Origin: Artocarpus heterophyllus | Taxonomy: Eukaryota > Streptophyta > Magnoliopsida > Rosales > Moraceae | Direction: 5' to 3' | Assembly: GCA_025403435.1 (NCBI GenBank) | Contig: CM046338.1 | Span: 19,815,399-19,879,398, forward strand | Length of the DNA stretch: 64,000 bases | Shown here: positions 11,145 to 23,776 of the stretch, in pieces | Layout: each line of letters starts with the position of its first letter | Position numbering within the stretch: position 1 is the stretch's first letter | Translations under genes and position numbers: made by a program | Notes under the pieces: model-generated | Database searches by the model: none | Told to the model about the DNA's origin: nothing | Seen by the model: only the letters and a program-made list of their open reading frames with translations

Positions 11145-12618
11145 ATTGAGAATCAATATTCTCAGTCATTTGGTGAGAGCATCTATGGATAGTGAAATTA
11201 TGAATTAATGATATAAAATTTGTACAATATATCTCTTAACAAGATTTTGGTACTTGATCATTAAATTCTCTGGCCAAAGTATGTCAACATTTATTATGAA
11301 TTAAATTTTGCAATAGAGATTGTTGAAATATGATCTTTAGAGAAAACCAGTAAGTGTCAAGGTATAAAATATAATAAAATTGATTGGACAGTCGAGATAT
11401 CAATTTAATTATGATATAGTACAAAGAATTGTAAAGTAAAGAAACAATGTGGTATGAGTTGACAATCAAATTCCTTAATGGCATACAATTATGGAGTGCA
11501 ATTTCGATCTTTTAGTGGAATGAATTCGAAATTAAATAATTGGTTAATTATTTGGAGCCATTTTTATACGTGCCTATTTGATCCCTAGACTAGCTCCTTT
11601 AAGTGACTGTTCCATTATAGGTCCAATTAAAGGAGTAGATTAGCTAATTGGGCTTTGAGCTCAAATTAAACATGCAGAATTTTTGGCATAATTCTTAAGT
11701 ACCACATGAAGGAATTTCAAACATTTAATTGGCATTTTGTCATATCACATATTTTTTTTAGGTTTTAGATATTCAAATTAATTGCTAATTTTAATTAAAA
11801 CTAACTAGATAAATGGCTGAGTTAAATTACGTAATATTTGATAATTTTTATAAGTTGATTTTGTTTTAAATTCTAGTCAAATATTATTAATTTTGAATAT
11901 TGGAATCCTAATCCTTTTTGTTACTAGGATCATAGGATGTGGACGTGAGTGCGTATAAGCGCATTAGTGGGAAACTCCCACATCATATCTTGTGGGACTC
12001 CAACTCCCACTATTTCAGGTTTTTATAATAATAAAAAAAACATATGGGAGTTTTTGAAAAGAAAAAAAGTCCAATATATATATATTATATGTTCTTTTTT
12101 TCAATGTGTGGCTTTCGAATGAGAATTCAGCAGAACCAAACAAAAAACAATATCATGTAAAACTCTATTTCTCCTTCTTCTTGAGAGAAAAACACAGAGA
12201 GAAAAACTTTAAGGTTTTCTTGTATGGTTCGAGTTCAAGAAGATTTCTGCAATTAGAGAAATCAAAGCTAAGTTAAGGAAATTCATTTTCAGTTTTCTTT
12301 GACATTGATTTCAATGTTCATCTTTGCTAATCTATTTTAATTATTATAGCGCACAAGGTGTCCACTCGCCTAGTGCAGTCAATACCGAGTCATAGTCTGA
12401 AAGATCTTTTGGTGACGGAATTCATCATCGAGATCTTGTGTTAGCATCCCTGCCAATTTGACTAAGGTATGATTTCTATTTCTATCTTATATATTTTATG
12501 AGTGGATCATAGTGTGAGATATTTCTGTTGTACTTGAATATGTGATTGTTGTTTAGTAGAAAATTTTTATTTTTCACCTAATTCATAAATCGCATGTTTT
12601 AGAACTTTTTTCCCTACA
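11145..12618 (+). repeat. Copia-1 5' LTR, second part
   Basis: Continues the LTR after the LARD insertion and matches 28890-30386. A TATATATATATTATAT box near 12075-12090 is shared with the 3' LTR (29850-29873) and may be the core promoter. The end is TTCCCTACA, two bases before the primer-binding site. Confidence 0.88.
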
Positions 12619-12620
12619 AA

Positions 12621-12633
12621 TGGTACCAGAGAC
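12621..12633 (+). other. Primer-binding site of Copia-1
   Basis: TGGTACCAGAGAC lies 2 bp after the 5' LTR, matching the initiator-tRNA-Met type site (TGGTATCAGAGC) with small changes. Confidence 0.8.
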
Positions 12634-13084
12634 ACCTTTTATTAATATATACAAGATAATAGTATGAAATCAGTATTCTAGATTATGCTATATGAACGAT
12701 GTTTGCATTAGTTGAGTGGTACTAGGATTCTATGATTATCATATTTGTGATGATGATGATAGTTTGTTAATTTTATAGTAAATGATAATTTTACATTATA
12801 TAGTTTGCCTCAATGCATGGTAGATTTTTACTTGTAATTAATTTTTTAGGTTTGTAATCAAAGAGGTAGTCAATCATCACCATGTTTTCCCCTTGTGTTT
12901 TTTTTTTTCTTTATTTATTTCTATTTTAGAAAAGTTGTAAGCCTCTTGTGGCATATAGAAATCATTATGTAATTTGGAGACATTCAACAACTTGTGAACG
13001 TGGAGACATGCGGCTGCCAACCACCTTTGATGGAGATTCAATTTACTGGAACTTGCTCATGTCAATTGTTTATGTCTACTACAT

Positions 13085-13275
13085 CAACTTGTTTACCCAG
13101 TCAAGGGAATTGTTTTTCCAGTTCAGTAATCAGCTGTTTTCCTCATTGGGCTAGACTAGTTTACCCTGTTGATGAAATTGGTTTTCCAATCTAGTAATCA
13201 GCGGGTATGCGTGCTGGGCTGGAGTAGTTTACTCGGCGGATGGGGTTAGAAATCAGGCCCAGTAATCAGCTGTGA
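13085..13275 (+). repeat. Tandem repeat of about 68 bp in the Copia-1 leader
   Basis: The string AGTAATCAGC occurs near 13125, 13193 and 13261 within longer similar units that also share GGGCT(A/G)GA.TAGTTTAC. That makes roughly 2.7 diverged copies in the untranslated region between primer-binding site and gag. Confidence 0.6.
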
Positions 13276-13869
13276 AATGTCTAGTAGCCTTGCAGTTCAC
13301 TAGGTCGAGAAAAAAGGAAAAAGAAGACTCAAGGCATCCCAAGAAGCAAAAATTGATGGAGGAAAAGGAAGAATCAAGCTACTTCTCAGTAATAGACTTG
13401 CATTTTATTTTTCTCTAGGAACCCATGGGTTGAGGTTGTTTTATTTATTACTATTTTTATTATATTGCTATATGTGATGATTAATATGCCATGTAGAATA
13501 AGAAGAACCACTCTATGTATGTATTACGATATCATTTTTAATAATTATGATTACTATTATTATTGATTGGGTATTACATGACTTTAAATAATATTAGAAT
13601 TCATCTAGAAAATATTATTTAAGAAGCATGTAATTATCAATAGGATTTTAATCAAAAATAATTATTCAAGTAAAAAAACCAAAGTTTTAAGACATTGAGT
13701 GGGAGAGGGAAAATTCAAGATAATTTTCCCACGGGCTCCATTGTTGGTCTAAAAAAAAAATTATATATACCTTAACTTCATGATACAGTGTTGCTCCCTT
13801 CGAAGGGTATATGTTAGATATTTTATTTGATTGGATCTCTTAAAGATAAATTAAATATTTTTTAATTAG

Positions 13870-15010
13870 GATTGTTCACTCCAACGGTGGCTACCTTTAA
13901 TGGAAAATATGAAGATTGAAACAATGGTTTAAACACTAAACTAAATTTCGTTATTAACAATCCCAACAAAGCTCTGTTAACGAAACTTAAGCCCAAAAAA
14001 ATAATGATAGATATTAATGAAGTTAAACTTAAAAGTAAATAATCCAATGAATTATTAGGTCTAGTATGTTAAGGCAAGACTTCCCCTATGGATAGCTTGT
14101 TCAAACGGATACTAGATTATTACTACAATAAATAACAAATGATGTTATTTGTTTTGTGGCATTTATAGTTGAATGTTTATTTTATTACAAATTTAATTCA
14201 ATTTCTTAAGCATGTTTTATTTCAGATAATATCGTCCTTTAACCCACTCATAATTATATATCCTTAATCAAAACAAATTAACTGGCAAGAACTTAGTTGA
14301 TTCGAAACAAAATTTGTTATTATTCTTGCTATTGAGGATTACAAATCTTGCCTTACCCAGCAACGTCCTGAGGTCCCATGTGCTGATGTGCATAAGAATG
14401 AGAAGAGGCCAAATGAAAAATGGCAAAAGGCCAATGAATTGGCCAAATGCTACATATTGCCATCAATCTCTAATGTGCTTCAAACACAACATGCCAACAT
14501 AGAGATTGCTATTGAGATTATGGGTAGCCTTGAATAAATGTTTGGGCAGAATACTCGCTGCGTAGAGTTTATGACACTAGAATGGAAAAGGTTATGAGAG
14601 TTTGTGATCATGTGTTGAAGATGGTTGATTTCTTGAATAAGGCTAAGATTCAAGGAGCCAAAATCAATGATCAAACAAAACTCGATTTGGTGCTTGAATA
14701 TTTGCCAGAACAATTCAAGGAGTTCAAGGTTGATTATAACATGAACAGGATGAAATTAACCATGATAGAGCTCATGAATGAACTACATTTAGCTAAGGAG
14801 ATTTATAGATCTGAGAAGCCTCTGGGAAGCTTGAACCTCATTGAGGATTCTTCTTCTAAAGGAAAGCCAAAAGGCAAATCTTAGGATAAAAAGAAAAAGA
14901 ACAAGAACAAGACTGGGAAAGCAAAGAAGCATTGTACCAAAAAGGATAGGAAGTTGAAAAGCAAATGCTTCAAGTATGGCACAAAAGGACATTAGTAAAA
15001 GGATTACTCT
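13870..15010 (+). pseudogene. Copia-1 gag remnant
   Basis: The capsid/nucleocapsid gene of Copia-1. A degenerate N-terminal part (TVATFNGK near 13890) is followed by a middle part near 14340-14540 (NELAKCYILPSISNVLQ, typical of copia gag). An open 100-codon piece at 14582-14884 contains the DHVLKMVDFLNKAKI and LDLVLEYLPEQFKEF segments of the UBN2-type gag domain. A Lys-rich linker follows. The zinc knuckle at 14966-15007 is ruined: the second and last Cys read as Tyr, and two stop codons follow the His. Several frameshifts and stops occur. Confidence 0.8.
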
Positions 15011-15069
15011 AAGATAACCAGATCAGATATGGGTAATTTTTTGTGATTGTGGCTTGTTTTGTATAGAAT

Positions 15070-15240
15070 TCTACAGATACTTGAGTTGTAGATTCTGGTG
15101 CTATAAATCATAGTTGCAACTCACTTTTTTGGTTTCAGGAAACCAGGAAGCTTAGTGAAGGTAGCGTGAACCTGTAGTTGGGAACAGGCCAATTCGTATC
15201 AGTTGAGAGGATTGGATTTTTTATTTATCTTTTAATGATA
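15070..15240 (+). pseudogene. Copia-1 protease remnant
   Basis: The active-site motif of the aspartic protease is readable at about 15088 (VDSGAINH, normally VDSGAxxH), preceded by a stop where Trp is usual. Further stops lie downstream. It fits between gag and integrase in copia order. Confidence 0.7.
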
Positions 15241-15462
15241 GGACTTTAGTTTTGTATGGTTATCTTTATGTTCTAGATATTATGAGGAATTTAATTTCAG
15301 TTGCTTGTTTGTTTCAGCAAGGGTACACTGTTAGTTTTAACTCATCGGTTTCTATTTTATGAATATTAAAATAGTTTGTTTTGGTTAATTGATAGATGAT
15401 TTATACCATTTAAGTCCTAAGATCCATACTTTCCATAACATAGAAAAAAAAATGATGAGCAT

Positions 15463-16479
15463 ATGCATGCATCTAAGAAAAGAAAGATTTCTTCCGACCA
15501 AAATTATCTTTGGCATCTACGTTTGGGTCATATTAACCCTTACATGATACAGAGAATGATTAAAGATAGGCTCTTGGGCTCATTAGAATTAGAATCATTG
15601 CCAACCTATGAGTCTTGTTTAGAAGAAAAAATGACAAAAAGGCCCTTTTCAGCCAAAGGAAAACTCTCAACTGTTCCTCCTGAATTGCTACATATAGATT
15701 TATATGGACTAATCAATGTACTAGCCCGAGAAGGATATGAGTACTTCATCATATTTACTGACGATTACTCGAGATTTAGTTATGTTTATCTAATGTGTCA
15801 TAAGTCTGAAGCCTTTGAGAAATTTAGAGAGTTTAGGGTTGAGATAGAAAAGCAATTGGATAAGAACATAAAGAAACTTTAATCTAGTCGAGGTGGCGAA
15901 TGTCTCTCTAGAGAGTTCAAAGACTACTTGGTTGAAACTAGGATAGTCTCCTAGTTAACAGCTCTAGGTACACCACAACAAAATGGTATTGTTGAGAGAA
16001 GAAACAGGACTCTTTTCGATATGGTGAGATCAATGCACAATTACTTTACATTACTGGTCTCGTTTTTGGTCTAGCCCTAGAAACTGAATGTACCTTTTGA
16101 ACTTAGTTCCTTCTAAGTTAGTACCAAAGACGCCAAAGGAGTTATGGGCAGGTCGCAAACCTAGTTTGAACCACATTCATTTTTGGGAACACCAGCATAC
16201 ATGCTGAAACCTAACATAGACAAGATGGAATTACGTTCGGAAGTGTGCATGTTTGTGGGCTATCCCAAGAGAATGAGAGTTGGATTGTTCTATAGTCTTG
16301 AGGAAAAATAGATCATAGTGAGCGCACATGCTACTTTCTTAGAACAAGATTACATGAACAATTTTAGGTCAAAGAGTAAAATAATTCTAGAGGAATTGTC
16401 AAATGATCAAATTAACATTCAGCCTTCTGTACTTGTTCCACAACAGGAAAAAGAACGACAATCAGAAGATCAAATTATT
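15463..16479 (+). pseudogene. Copia-1 integrase remnant, cut by CACTA-1
   Basis: Integrase inserts the cDNA into the genome. The zinc-binding part LWHLRLGHIN is followed by YESCLEEKMTKRPF, where the first Cys of the usual CxxC has become Tyr. The catalytic core shows HIDLYG, FTDDYSR and, after two stops, GIVERRNRTL with the catalytic Glu at 15994-15996. The frame is open from 15463 to 15882 and broken afterwards. The reading is interrupted at 16480 by the CACTA-1 terminus and resumes at 26740. Confidence 0.85.
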
Positions 16480-16559
16480 CACTACTAGAAATTTAAAATT
16501 ATACAACCCTCATTTAACGACCTTTTTTTAAAAAATGTCGTGGTAAAGGAGAAAAAAAG

Positions 16560-16745
16560 TAGGAAGTTATGCCCGAGAAGACTGAAACCATCGTGGTAGG
16601 AGGGGAGGTCTACCACAATGGTTTTTCTTGAAAACCGTTGTGGTATATTAGACTTTTCATGCTTTTTTAAAAAAAAACTGTTGTGGAAGGTTTGTCCTTT
16701 CCACGATGGTTTTTTTCTAGAAACTGTCATGGAAGATACGTTAAA
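16560..16745. repeat. Left subterminal inverted-repeat array of CACTA-1
   Basis: Repeats of ACC(A/G)T(C/T)GTGG and its complement separated by short A/T runs, for example CCACAATGGTTTTT then AAAACCGTTGTGG near 16613-16642. They form hairpin-like dyads. Such arrays bind the TnpA-type protein in En/Spm elements. Confidence 0.8.
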
Positions 16746-17069
16746 AACCCTTATTTTAGCTCAACAAGTGGACACAAATCACACCCAGCTCTCAAAAACA
16801 CATATAGAACCTTCCAAAACTGCAGTCGCCCTCCCTCTCTGCCTCCAACCTCCTTAATCTCCTTCCTAATTGTCAATTTTTATTAGATATATTTATAAAT
16901 TGGTTTTGATTTTATTGATCATTGATCAATATTTATTGTTTTATAAATAGATATGATTAATTTGTATTATGAATATGACTTATTATTAGAATATGATGGG
17001 TATGTGTAATTTGTGAAACTGTTTTTGATTGAATGGCATCATATATAATTTCGATTTACGACCTACGAA

Positions 17070-20000
17070 ATGGATAGGAAATAGATGTGGGATTTTTAAT
17101 TGTCTAGAGAATATATAAATGGTATGGAAGAGTACTTGGATTTGTCAAAACTCATGCCCATAGTGATAAAATTTGGTGTCCTTGTGTTCAATGTGGAAAC
17201 TATAGATCTCATTCAATTTCAATTGTTAGAGGATATTTATTTCAAAATGGAAGTATAAGTAGTCACCAAACATGGCATTTCATAGAGAGTCTAAGTTCAA
17301 TCCAATTTAGTAAGTAAAGAAAAAAAAGCTATTGTAGAAGATAATATAGATGATCATGATAATATGATTGACATAGTCAATGATTTGGAAGAACATTTTT
17401 TACATTGTCCAAATTTATTTGAGACAACGATGATTAATGCCGAGACACCCATGAATGAGGGATGCACCAATTTCATCAAATTGTCCATTTTAGCTAGATT
17501 ATAGAATTTGAAAGTGTCAGATAGGTAGTCAAATTCTAGTTTCACAAAGCTTTTGAAATTCTAGAAAGGCTTCTACCAAAGGGTAATAAATTACTAACTA
17601 ATATTTATGAAACTAAGAAGACTTTGAGCACTTTGGGAATAAAGTATGAGAAAAATTCATGCTTGTGAACATGATTATGTTCTTTATAGGAATGAGTATA
17701 AGGACGATAATTATTGCCCAGTTTGTAAAGATTCAAGGTGAAAGAAAGAAAAAGAGCTGAAGGACGGTAAGAATGCAGTGCCAATAAAGGTGTTATGGTA
17801 CATTCTACCAGTACCACATTTGAGGCTTTTATTCAGAAATGCAGAACATGCCAAAAATTTGGCATGGCATCATGACAAATGGGTCGATGATGGTATGCTT
17901 AGACATCCAACGGATTCACCACAATGGAAGACTTTTGAAGTCGATCATCTTAAGTTTAGTGCAGATTCAAGAAATATACATTTCGCTTTGTCAACGGTGG
18001 AATGAACTCACATGGTAACATGACTAGTATACATAGTACTTGGCCCGTAATACTTATGAACTACAATCTCTCTCTAAAAATATGCATGAAGTGAAAGTTC
18101 TTAATGTTGTTTTTAATGATTTCAGGTCCTTACTAATCGAGGAATGATATTGATGTGTACTTAGCATCATTAATCGATGACCTAAAAGCTTGTGGGAAAA
18201 TGGAATTGAAGTTAAAGATGCTTACTAAAAAGAGATGTTCACACTCCGTGCAATGTTGATATGGACAATTAACGACTTCCTCGCATATAGCAATTTATCT
18301 AGTTATTTGGTGAAGAGTTCTATTGGTTACCCTATTTATTTGAAGGAAACGTCTTACAAACGGTTAAAGAATGGAAAGAACTGTTTTTCTTAGTCAAAGA
18401 AGATAGTTGCCAAGAGATCATTGTTACTGCAAACAAAGAAAGTCTTTGATGGTAACATCGAAGAAAGAGACCCTCCTCGGCCTTTGACGGGTGAACAAAT
18501 GTTTGAAATGGTAAAAGATGTGAAAATTGTACTGAGGAAAAGAAAACAAGGTAAGAACAAATCACCAATAAATGGACCATGGAAAAAGAGATCAATCTTT
18601 TTTTATCTTCCATATTGCAAGAGACTTTTTGTTCGTCATTGCTTGGATATTATGCATGTTAAGAAAAGCATTTGTGAATCAATAGTCGACACAATGCTTG
18701 ACATTTTGAGCAAGACTAAGGATGGTGAAAAAGTACGGTTGGATCTTATGGAAATGGAGATTAGGCCTAATTTGTTTCCAAGAAAAGAAGGAACTACACT
18801 TACATAGCTCTAGTGAAGCACACATTATTAAGAGCGGAAAAGATAAAGTTTTGTGAATGGCTTACTTTATTGAAAGTGCTGGACAACTATTCTTCAAACT
18901 TTAAAAAGTTGGTGTCAGTGAAGTATTTAAAACTTAATGGCATGAAAACAAATGATTGTCATGTGTTGATGTAACAATTACTACCACTTGTGTTGCAGGA
19001 AATTCTAACAAAGGATGTAAGTTTTACAATTACTAAGTTGTGCTCGTTCTTTAATTCAATATGCTCTAAGGTAATTGATCCACTTATGCTAAATTCACAA
19101 CAATCGGAGTTGGTACAAATCTTATGCATGCTTGAGAATTATTTTGTACCGGCATTTTTTGACATCATGATTTGTCTAACGGTGCACCTAGTACATGAAG
19201 TTATTTTATATGGATCGGTATATTTGAGATGGATGTACTCATTTAAATGATACATAAAGGTTTTGAAGGGCTATGTGAAGAACCAAAATAGGCCAAAAGG
19301 ATGTATCTTATAAAGTTATATAGATGAGGAATTGGTTGAATTTTGCTCTTAGTACTTGTCCAATGCAGAAGTAATTAGGGTGCCAAAGACAATAAATATT
19401 GATGCTAGGGGATTATCTATTGGCAATCCTTTCTCGATAAATCGAGGGGAATGAGAGCAAGCTTATCTTTATGTCTTGCATAATGCTAATGAAGTGGAGC
19501 CTTTCACTGAGGTGCACATGAAGGAATTAAAAAAGATGAAAATGAGAAGTGGTTGTAAGATGAACACAACCAGACTTTTCGACTATGGATTAGAGCACAC
19601 ATCTATGCCAAGTGCTCCATATCACAAGATAGAAGCATGTTACAAGACTTAAAAAACCTAGCTAGAGGACCATCATCGATAATTACAAGGTATACATCAT
19701 ATTCTATAAATGGTTACACTTTCTGCCCTCATGAAAGAAATAAGAAGCATCCTATCCAAAATAATTGTGTGACTCTTGGTGCCGAGGCTATGCATATTAC
19801 CTCCGTCAAGGACAAGAATCTGGTATATGAGACCATGAACTACTTTGGTTTCATTAAAGATATTTAAGTATTTGATTATAGGAGATTGCATATAGCACTT
19901 TCTAAGTGCATGTGGGCCGAAAATATCTATATTAAGACCGATAATGATGGCATTATGGTTTTGACTTTAGAAGATTGGAATACAAGAATGATCCCTTCAT

Positions 20001-20227
20001 TATGGCATCACAAGCAATCCAAGTTTTTTTACACAATAGATCCTAAAGATTTGGAATTGTCCCTAGTCATCTCGATGAAGCTAAAAGAAGTTATTGTGAA
20101 GAAGTTGTCAAGGATTGCATGGACATCCCCTCATTCACAAAGAGATTGCCACCAGTTGAAGAGATTGATGATTTTGAAGATGATGTTTGACACTACTTTC
20201 CGAAGATGTGGAATAGATATGTATTGA
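17070..20227 (+). pseudogene. CACTA-1 En/Spm transposase (TnpD-type) remnant
   Basis: The catalytic transposase of CACTA elements. In order: a Transpos_assoc-like N-terminus at 17070-17290 (starts MDRK then TAG; CACTA-2 has Trp there); a Transposase_21 part at 17640-18020 with WHHDKWVDDGMLRHPTDSP; more Transposase_21 at 18421-18807 (FDGNIEERDPPRPLTGEQ, LFVRHCLDIMHVKKS); a DUF4218-like part at 18960-19380 (LCSFFNSICSKVIDP, FFDIMICLTVHLVHE); and a DUF4216-like part at 19637-20227 (INGYTF, VYETMNYFGFIKDI). Every section is separated by stops or frameshifts, so no full protein is possible. The order and spacing match plant En/Spm transposases, and little of the gene seems missing. Confidence 0.85.
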
Positions 20228-20362
20228 GGAACCAAAGAAAAAAAAAGAGGAAAAAAATGTGCATTTGTAAACAAATTTATGTCAATTTATTTCAATGTAT
20301 TTTGTTATTTTGTTTTTTCCTTTTTTCTAAACTAAGGGATATATCTATATATAGTTATATTC

Positions 20363-22229
20363 TGTTGGAAAAATAGTGCGTAACAGAAATTAAAATTTTT
20401 TATACCAGTGTATTTTCTAAAACACATGTTTCACACGTTATATGTATAAATTAACTAGATCTTACTAACCGTGTATGCCGAAGAGCTTTTGCAATTTGTG
20501 AAGAGAAGAATGTTCGAGAAGAGCATCAACCACCTGGTCTTCTTTGCTATTCTCTATCCATGATTGGAGTGCATGTGGGCGCACATCGTACAACTCTTCC
20601 CTAGTGACTCTCCTTCCAACCAATTGAAAAAAACCTAGAACTAAGGTTCATGATTATGAACAATAGCTCAAAGAGACTTTTGGAGACTCACAGACTAGAG
20701 TGCTCACTTTTAATTTCTCAACTAATTTAAATAACTATGAGTACTCATCCCTATTTATAGAGGTCATCTCCTAGGTTGGTCATTATCAGATAAGGCCTCA
20801 AAATTTGAATTTGGATCAGTTTCAGAGTCTAATCTAAGTAATTAGATTTGGACTTTAATTGCCATTGTCGACTGCACTGTCGCGATGCCGAGTTCGAATC
20901 TAATTCGAACTCCTGAAGTTGATATGATAGATCTCATCACAACTAACTAGATAAAACCTATCTTATTAGTTCCGAGTATCTTTCATAGAGCCTCAATTTT
21001 TATTCAAATAACCCAGTCGATAAGTTATCTAATTACAATAATCATATACAGATAAACCCATATAAATAAGATATTACCCACAATAATTCAACATGTTTAT
21101 CTTGAATTAATTTTTCCAAATTAATTCAACCGATAAACCAATATGTTTATCTTGAATTAATTATAAAATCAATTCAATTGATAAACAAACATGAATTATT
21201 AAATCCAATTAACTCAAATATTATTCAATCTAATAATTTAACATAAGTCACCAATTTATTGGAAAAACACGCCGTATCGTTATAGGATTTATTATTAGCT
21301 AACAAAGGGGATCTGATGGACCTATATAGTTCAAGCTCCTAATAATTATAAAACCCAATATCCCAGATATATGTTTCATAATTATCAATTCTAACGCTAC
21401 TCTACTAAAAGGTTAGAGCTACACTCTCGAACTACATAAAATTACGAAGCCCAAATAGCTAAGTCTCCATGACATATCATGATGCATCATATCCCTATAG
21501 GATATCCATAATTGGCTTAAGGATAAATTTTATCTTGCCTTCCTGATTATTTTTCTCTTACGTTCCATTATCTCACCATCAGAAAACTTACCATCCAAAG
21601 ATAGCATATCATTCGGTTACACCTATGTATCCAAATGGTTGAGCGCTCTAGTCTTTCAATTACAGGATAACACATATAAGAGGATATCACGACTCCTAAA
21701 GAAGAGCTATGGATTTCGTATATATGAATAACAGGTTTATGCTATCAAGAATCATGTCTCCAATATACCGGTATCCGTAACATTATAAAATATGGATGCC
21801 ACCCTTTGGTACATCAAAAGACATAAGTCAAGACAATAGGCCCACTATTCATTTCAAGATTAAGATATGACACATATGATAGTCTAAAGTGAATTAATTT
21901 GCCGAGATAGAATTATTAATCCAAATCAATTACACTTTATCAATCTTTGCATGAATAAAGCCCCCAATGTTATTCCCTTGATTGCGGATCTTATGATTTA
22001 GACTGTCACCTTAATAATCATGTCTTCTGCATAATCTGTCCATCATATGCCTAATTCTTAAAGGTTTAGGCCGATAGTCTCAGACTTTTGTTTGCTTAAC
22101 ATACATTCAATAAATATTAATGTAAAGAGGACAACATTTGGTATACGAATAATAAATGAACTCTTTATTGATAAAAATGTCTCCAAAAACATATTACATT
22201 TTTACTCCTTAGGGCATACATGTCTAACA
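20363..22229 (-). repeat. Solo copia LTR inside CACTA-1
   Basis: A 1867-bp unit. On the minus strand it starts TGTTAGACATGTATGCCCTAA and ends CCAACA, the style of copia LTRs. It is flanked by the TSD TATTC (20358-20362 and 22230-22234). There is no internal region and no second LTR, so it is a solo LTR left by recombination between two LTRs. It lies between the transposase gene and the internal subterminal array. Confidence 0.85.
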
Positions 22230-22249
22230 TATTCATGATAAAAATAACA

Positions 22250-22545
22250 AAAAGTAAAAACTTTGGGCCATTGGATGCATAACACAAGGACTAGCCACCC
22301 TGGGCAGAGGAGAAAAAGTTTTGAGAAATTGGTGTTTTTAGACAAAATTTTTACAAAGGTTTTTTTATAAAAACCGTCATAAAAATCAATATTCCACAAC
22401 GGTTTTTTAATTAAACATTCCATAATAGTTTTTATAAAAAACCGTCGTGGAATATTTAAGCTTACATGATAGTTTTTTTTAAAAACCGTCGTGTAGCTTC
22501 ATAAGCTATTACACGACGGTTTTTTTTTTTAAAAAACTATTGTAT
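22250..22545. repeat. Internal copy of the CACTA right-end region
   Basis: Begins with ACAAGGACTAGCCACCCTGGG near 22270, matching ACGGGACTAGCCATTCCATGGG near 26280 and AGAGATTAGCCATTTTCATGGG near 50043, which precede the true right ends of the two CACTA elements. It is followed by paired CCGTCGTGG / CCACAACGG-type motifs separated by T/A runs (22330-22545). No terminal TAGTG is present, so this is not an intact end. Confidence 0.7.
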
Positions 22546-23776
22546 AATGTGGGGGCTAAACGACATAGTTTTAGTCCCAATTCCTAACCACACCCTATAT
22601 GGGCTTTATATTTTTGAAAACAGCTTGAAATCTCTCGCCCCCCACATTCTAACTCTCTCTTTCTCTCTCTCTCTTAAACTCTCTCAACCTCACCATCTAT
22701 ACTGTTGTTGTCGTCGACCAAACCCACACCATCACCGTCGTCATTAAAGCTATTGTCGAAGCAAGCCCACACCACTACCATAGCCCTTGCCCTTGCCCTC
22801 ACCTTCTCAAATTTCTCTCTATCACTACGTCTTGCCGTCACCGTCGCCTTCGCCTTCGCCTTGTCAAACTTCTCTCCATTGCTACTTCTCACCGTCGCCA
22901 TCATTCAATAAGTTCATTTTGTTGTTTTTTCATTTTTTTTCTTCATGCTTGTTCACTATCTCTGTCGTACTTAACATCTCGTTGTGATTGTTTATCCTTT
23001 TTTTGGTTGGCCATTCCATAATATTGTCAGATTTTTCATGTACCTTTGTTAAGAAAACAATGCACAAAAAATAAAATGAATTATAACGATGCAACGGTAA
23101 TTAAATACTCTCTTTTTTAGACTAGAAATAGTTTTCTTATTAAGCTTTTAATTTTCTTACCATTTTTTGTACTTCTAAGAAATTAAAATGATTACTTTGC
23201 ATCTATATATCTTAGTAAAGAAAGTGGAAACTATGTTTAATATCTGTTCTATTCTTTAATTTATATGTGTTAAATATGTATCCTTTATTTTAATTGAACT
23301 TGGAGATGGTGAGGATTCTATGTATTTATACATGCTTTGAATTAAACTCCCTATAAGGTTTTGTTGATCATTAATTACTGCAAAGTGGCTTTTCTTTTCA
23401 TAATTAATGTATTAATGAGTGTAGACTAATGATGAGTTGCTATCAATAGTAGTAAATTATACATATAGTATATATTCATGTGCATACATGCATATATACA
23501 TACACTGATAATTAATCCATATTGTTTTTCCTTGCCTTGTTTAGGATGATGGAAAAGCAAAAAAAAAATGTTATTAAGTGAATATTTCTTTTAGCAATTA
23601 ATATTTCTAATTTTGAAATGAGTTTATTTTTTTTCCTGTAAATTTGTCTTCATTTTTTTCCTCTAAATTTGTCTTTCCATGCAAGTAAGTAAGTAGCAAT
23701 TAATATTTTTAATTTTGGATTTATGGCAACTTATGTGTTTGTCTTTCCATGAGGATTTGGTTTAGATTAGGTAAAA
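22546..23776 (+). other. Leader-like region before the second CACTA-1 gene
   Basis: CT-rich from 22640 to 22900 (long runs of CTCTCT and CCTTGCC), then AT-rich. It looks like a promoter, 5' leader and intron stretch rather than coding DNA. Low-complexity open frames here read as Ser/Pro-rich tracts and are not convincing proteins. Confidence 0.4.

Noticed and set aside
12621..12633. tRNA gene
   Set aside because: Only the tRNA-complementary primer-binding site is present; no cloverleaf sequence. No rRNA or tRNA gene was seen anywhere in the window.
22674..22987. Ser/Pro/Leu-rich open frames over the CCTTGCC and CTCTCT tracts
   Set aside because: Low-complexity leader sequence with frames open on both strands; no motif.
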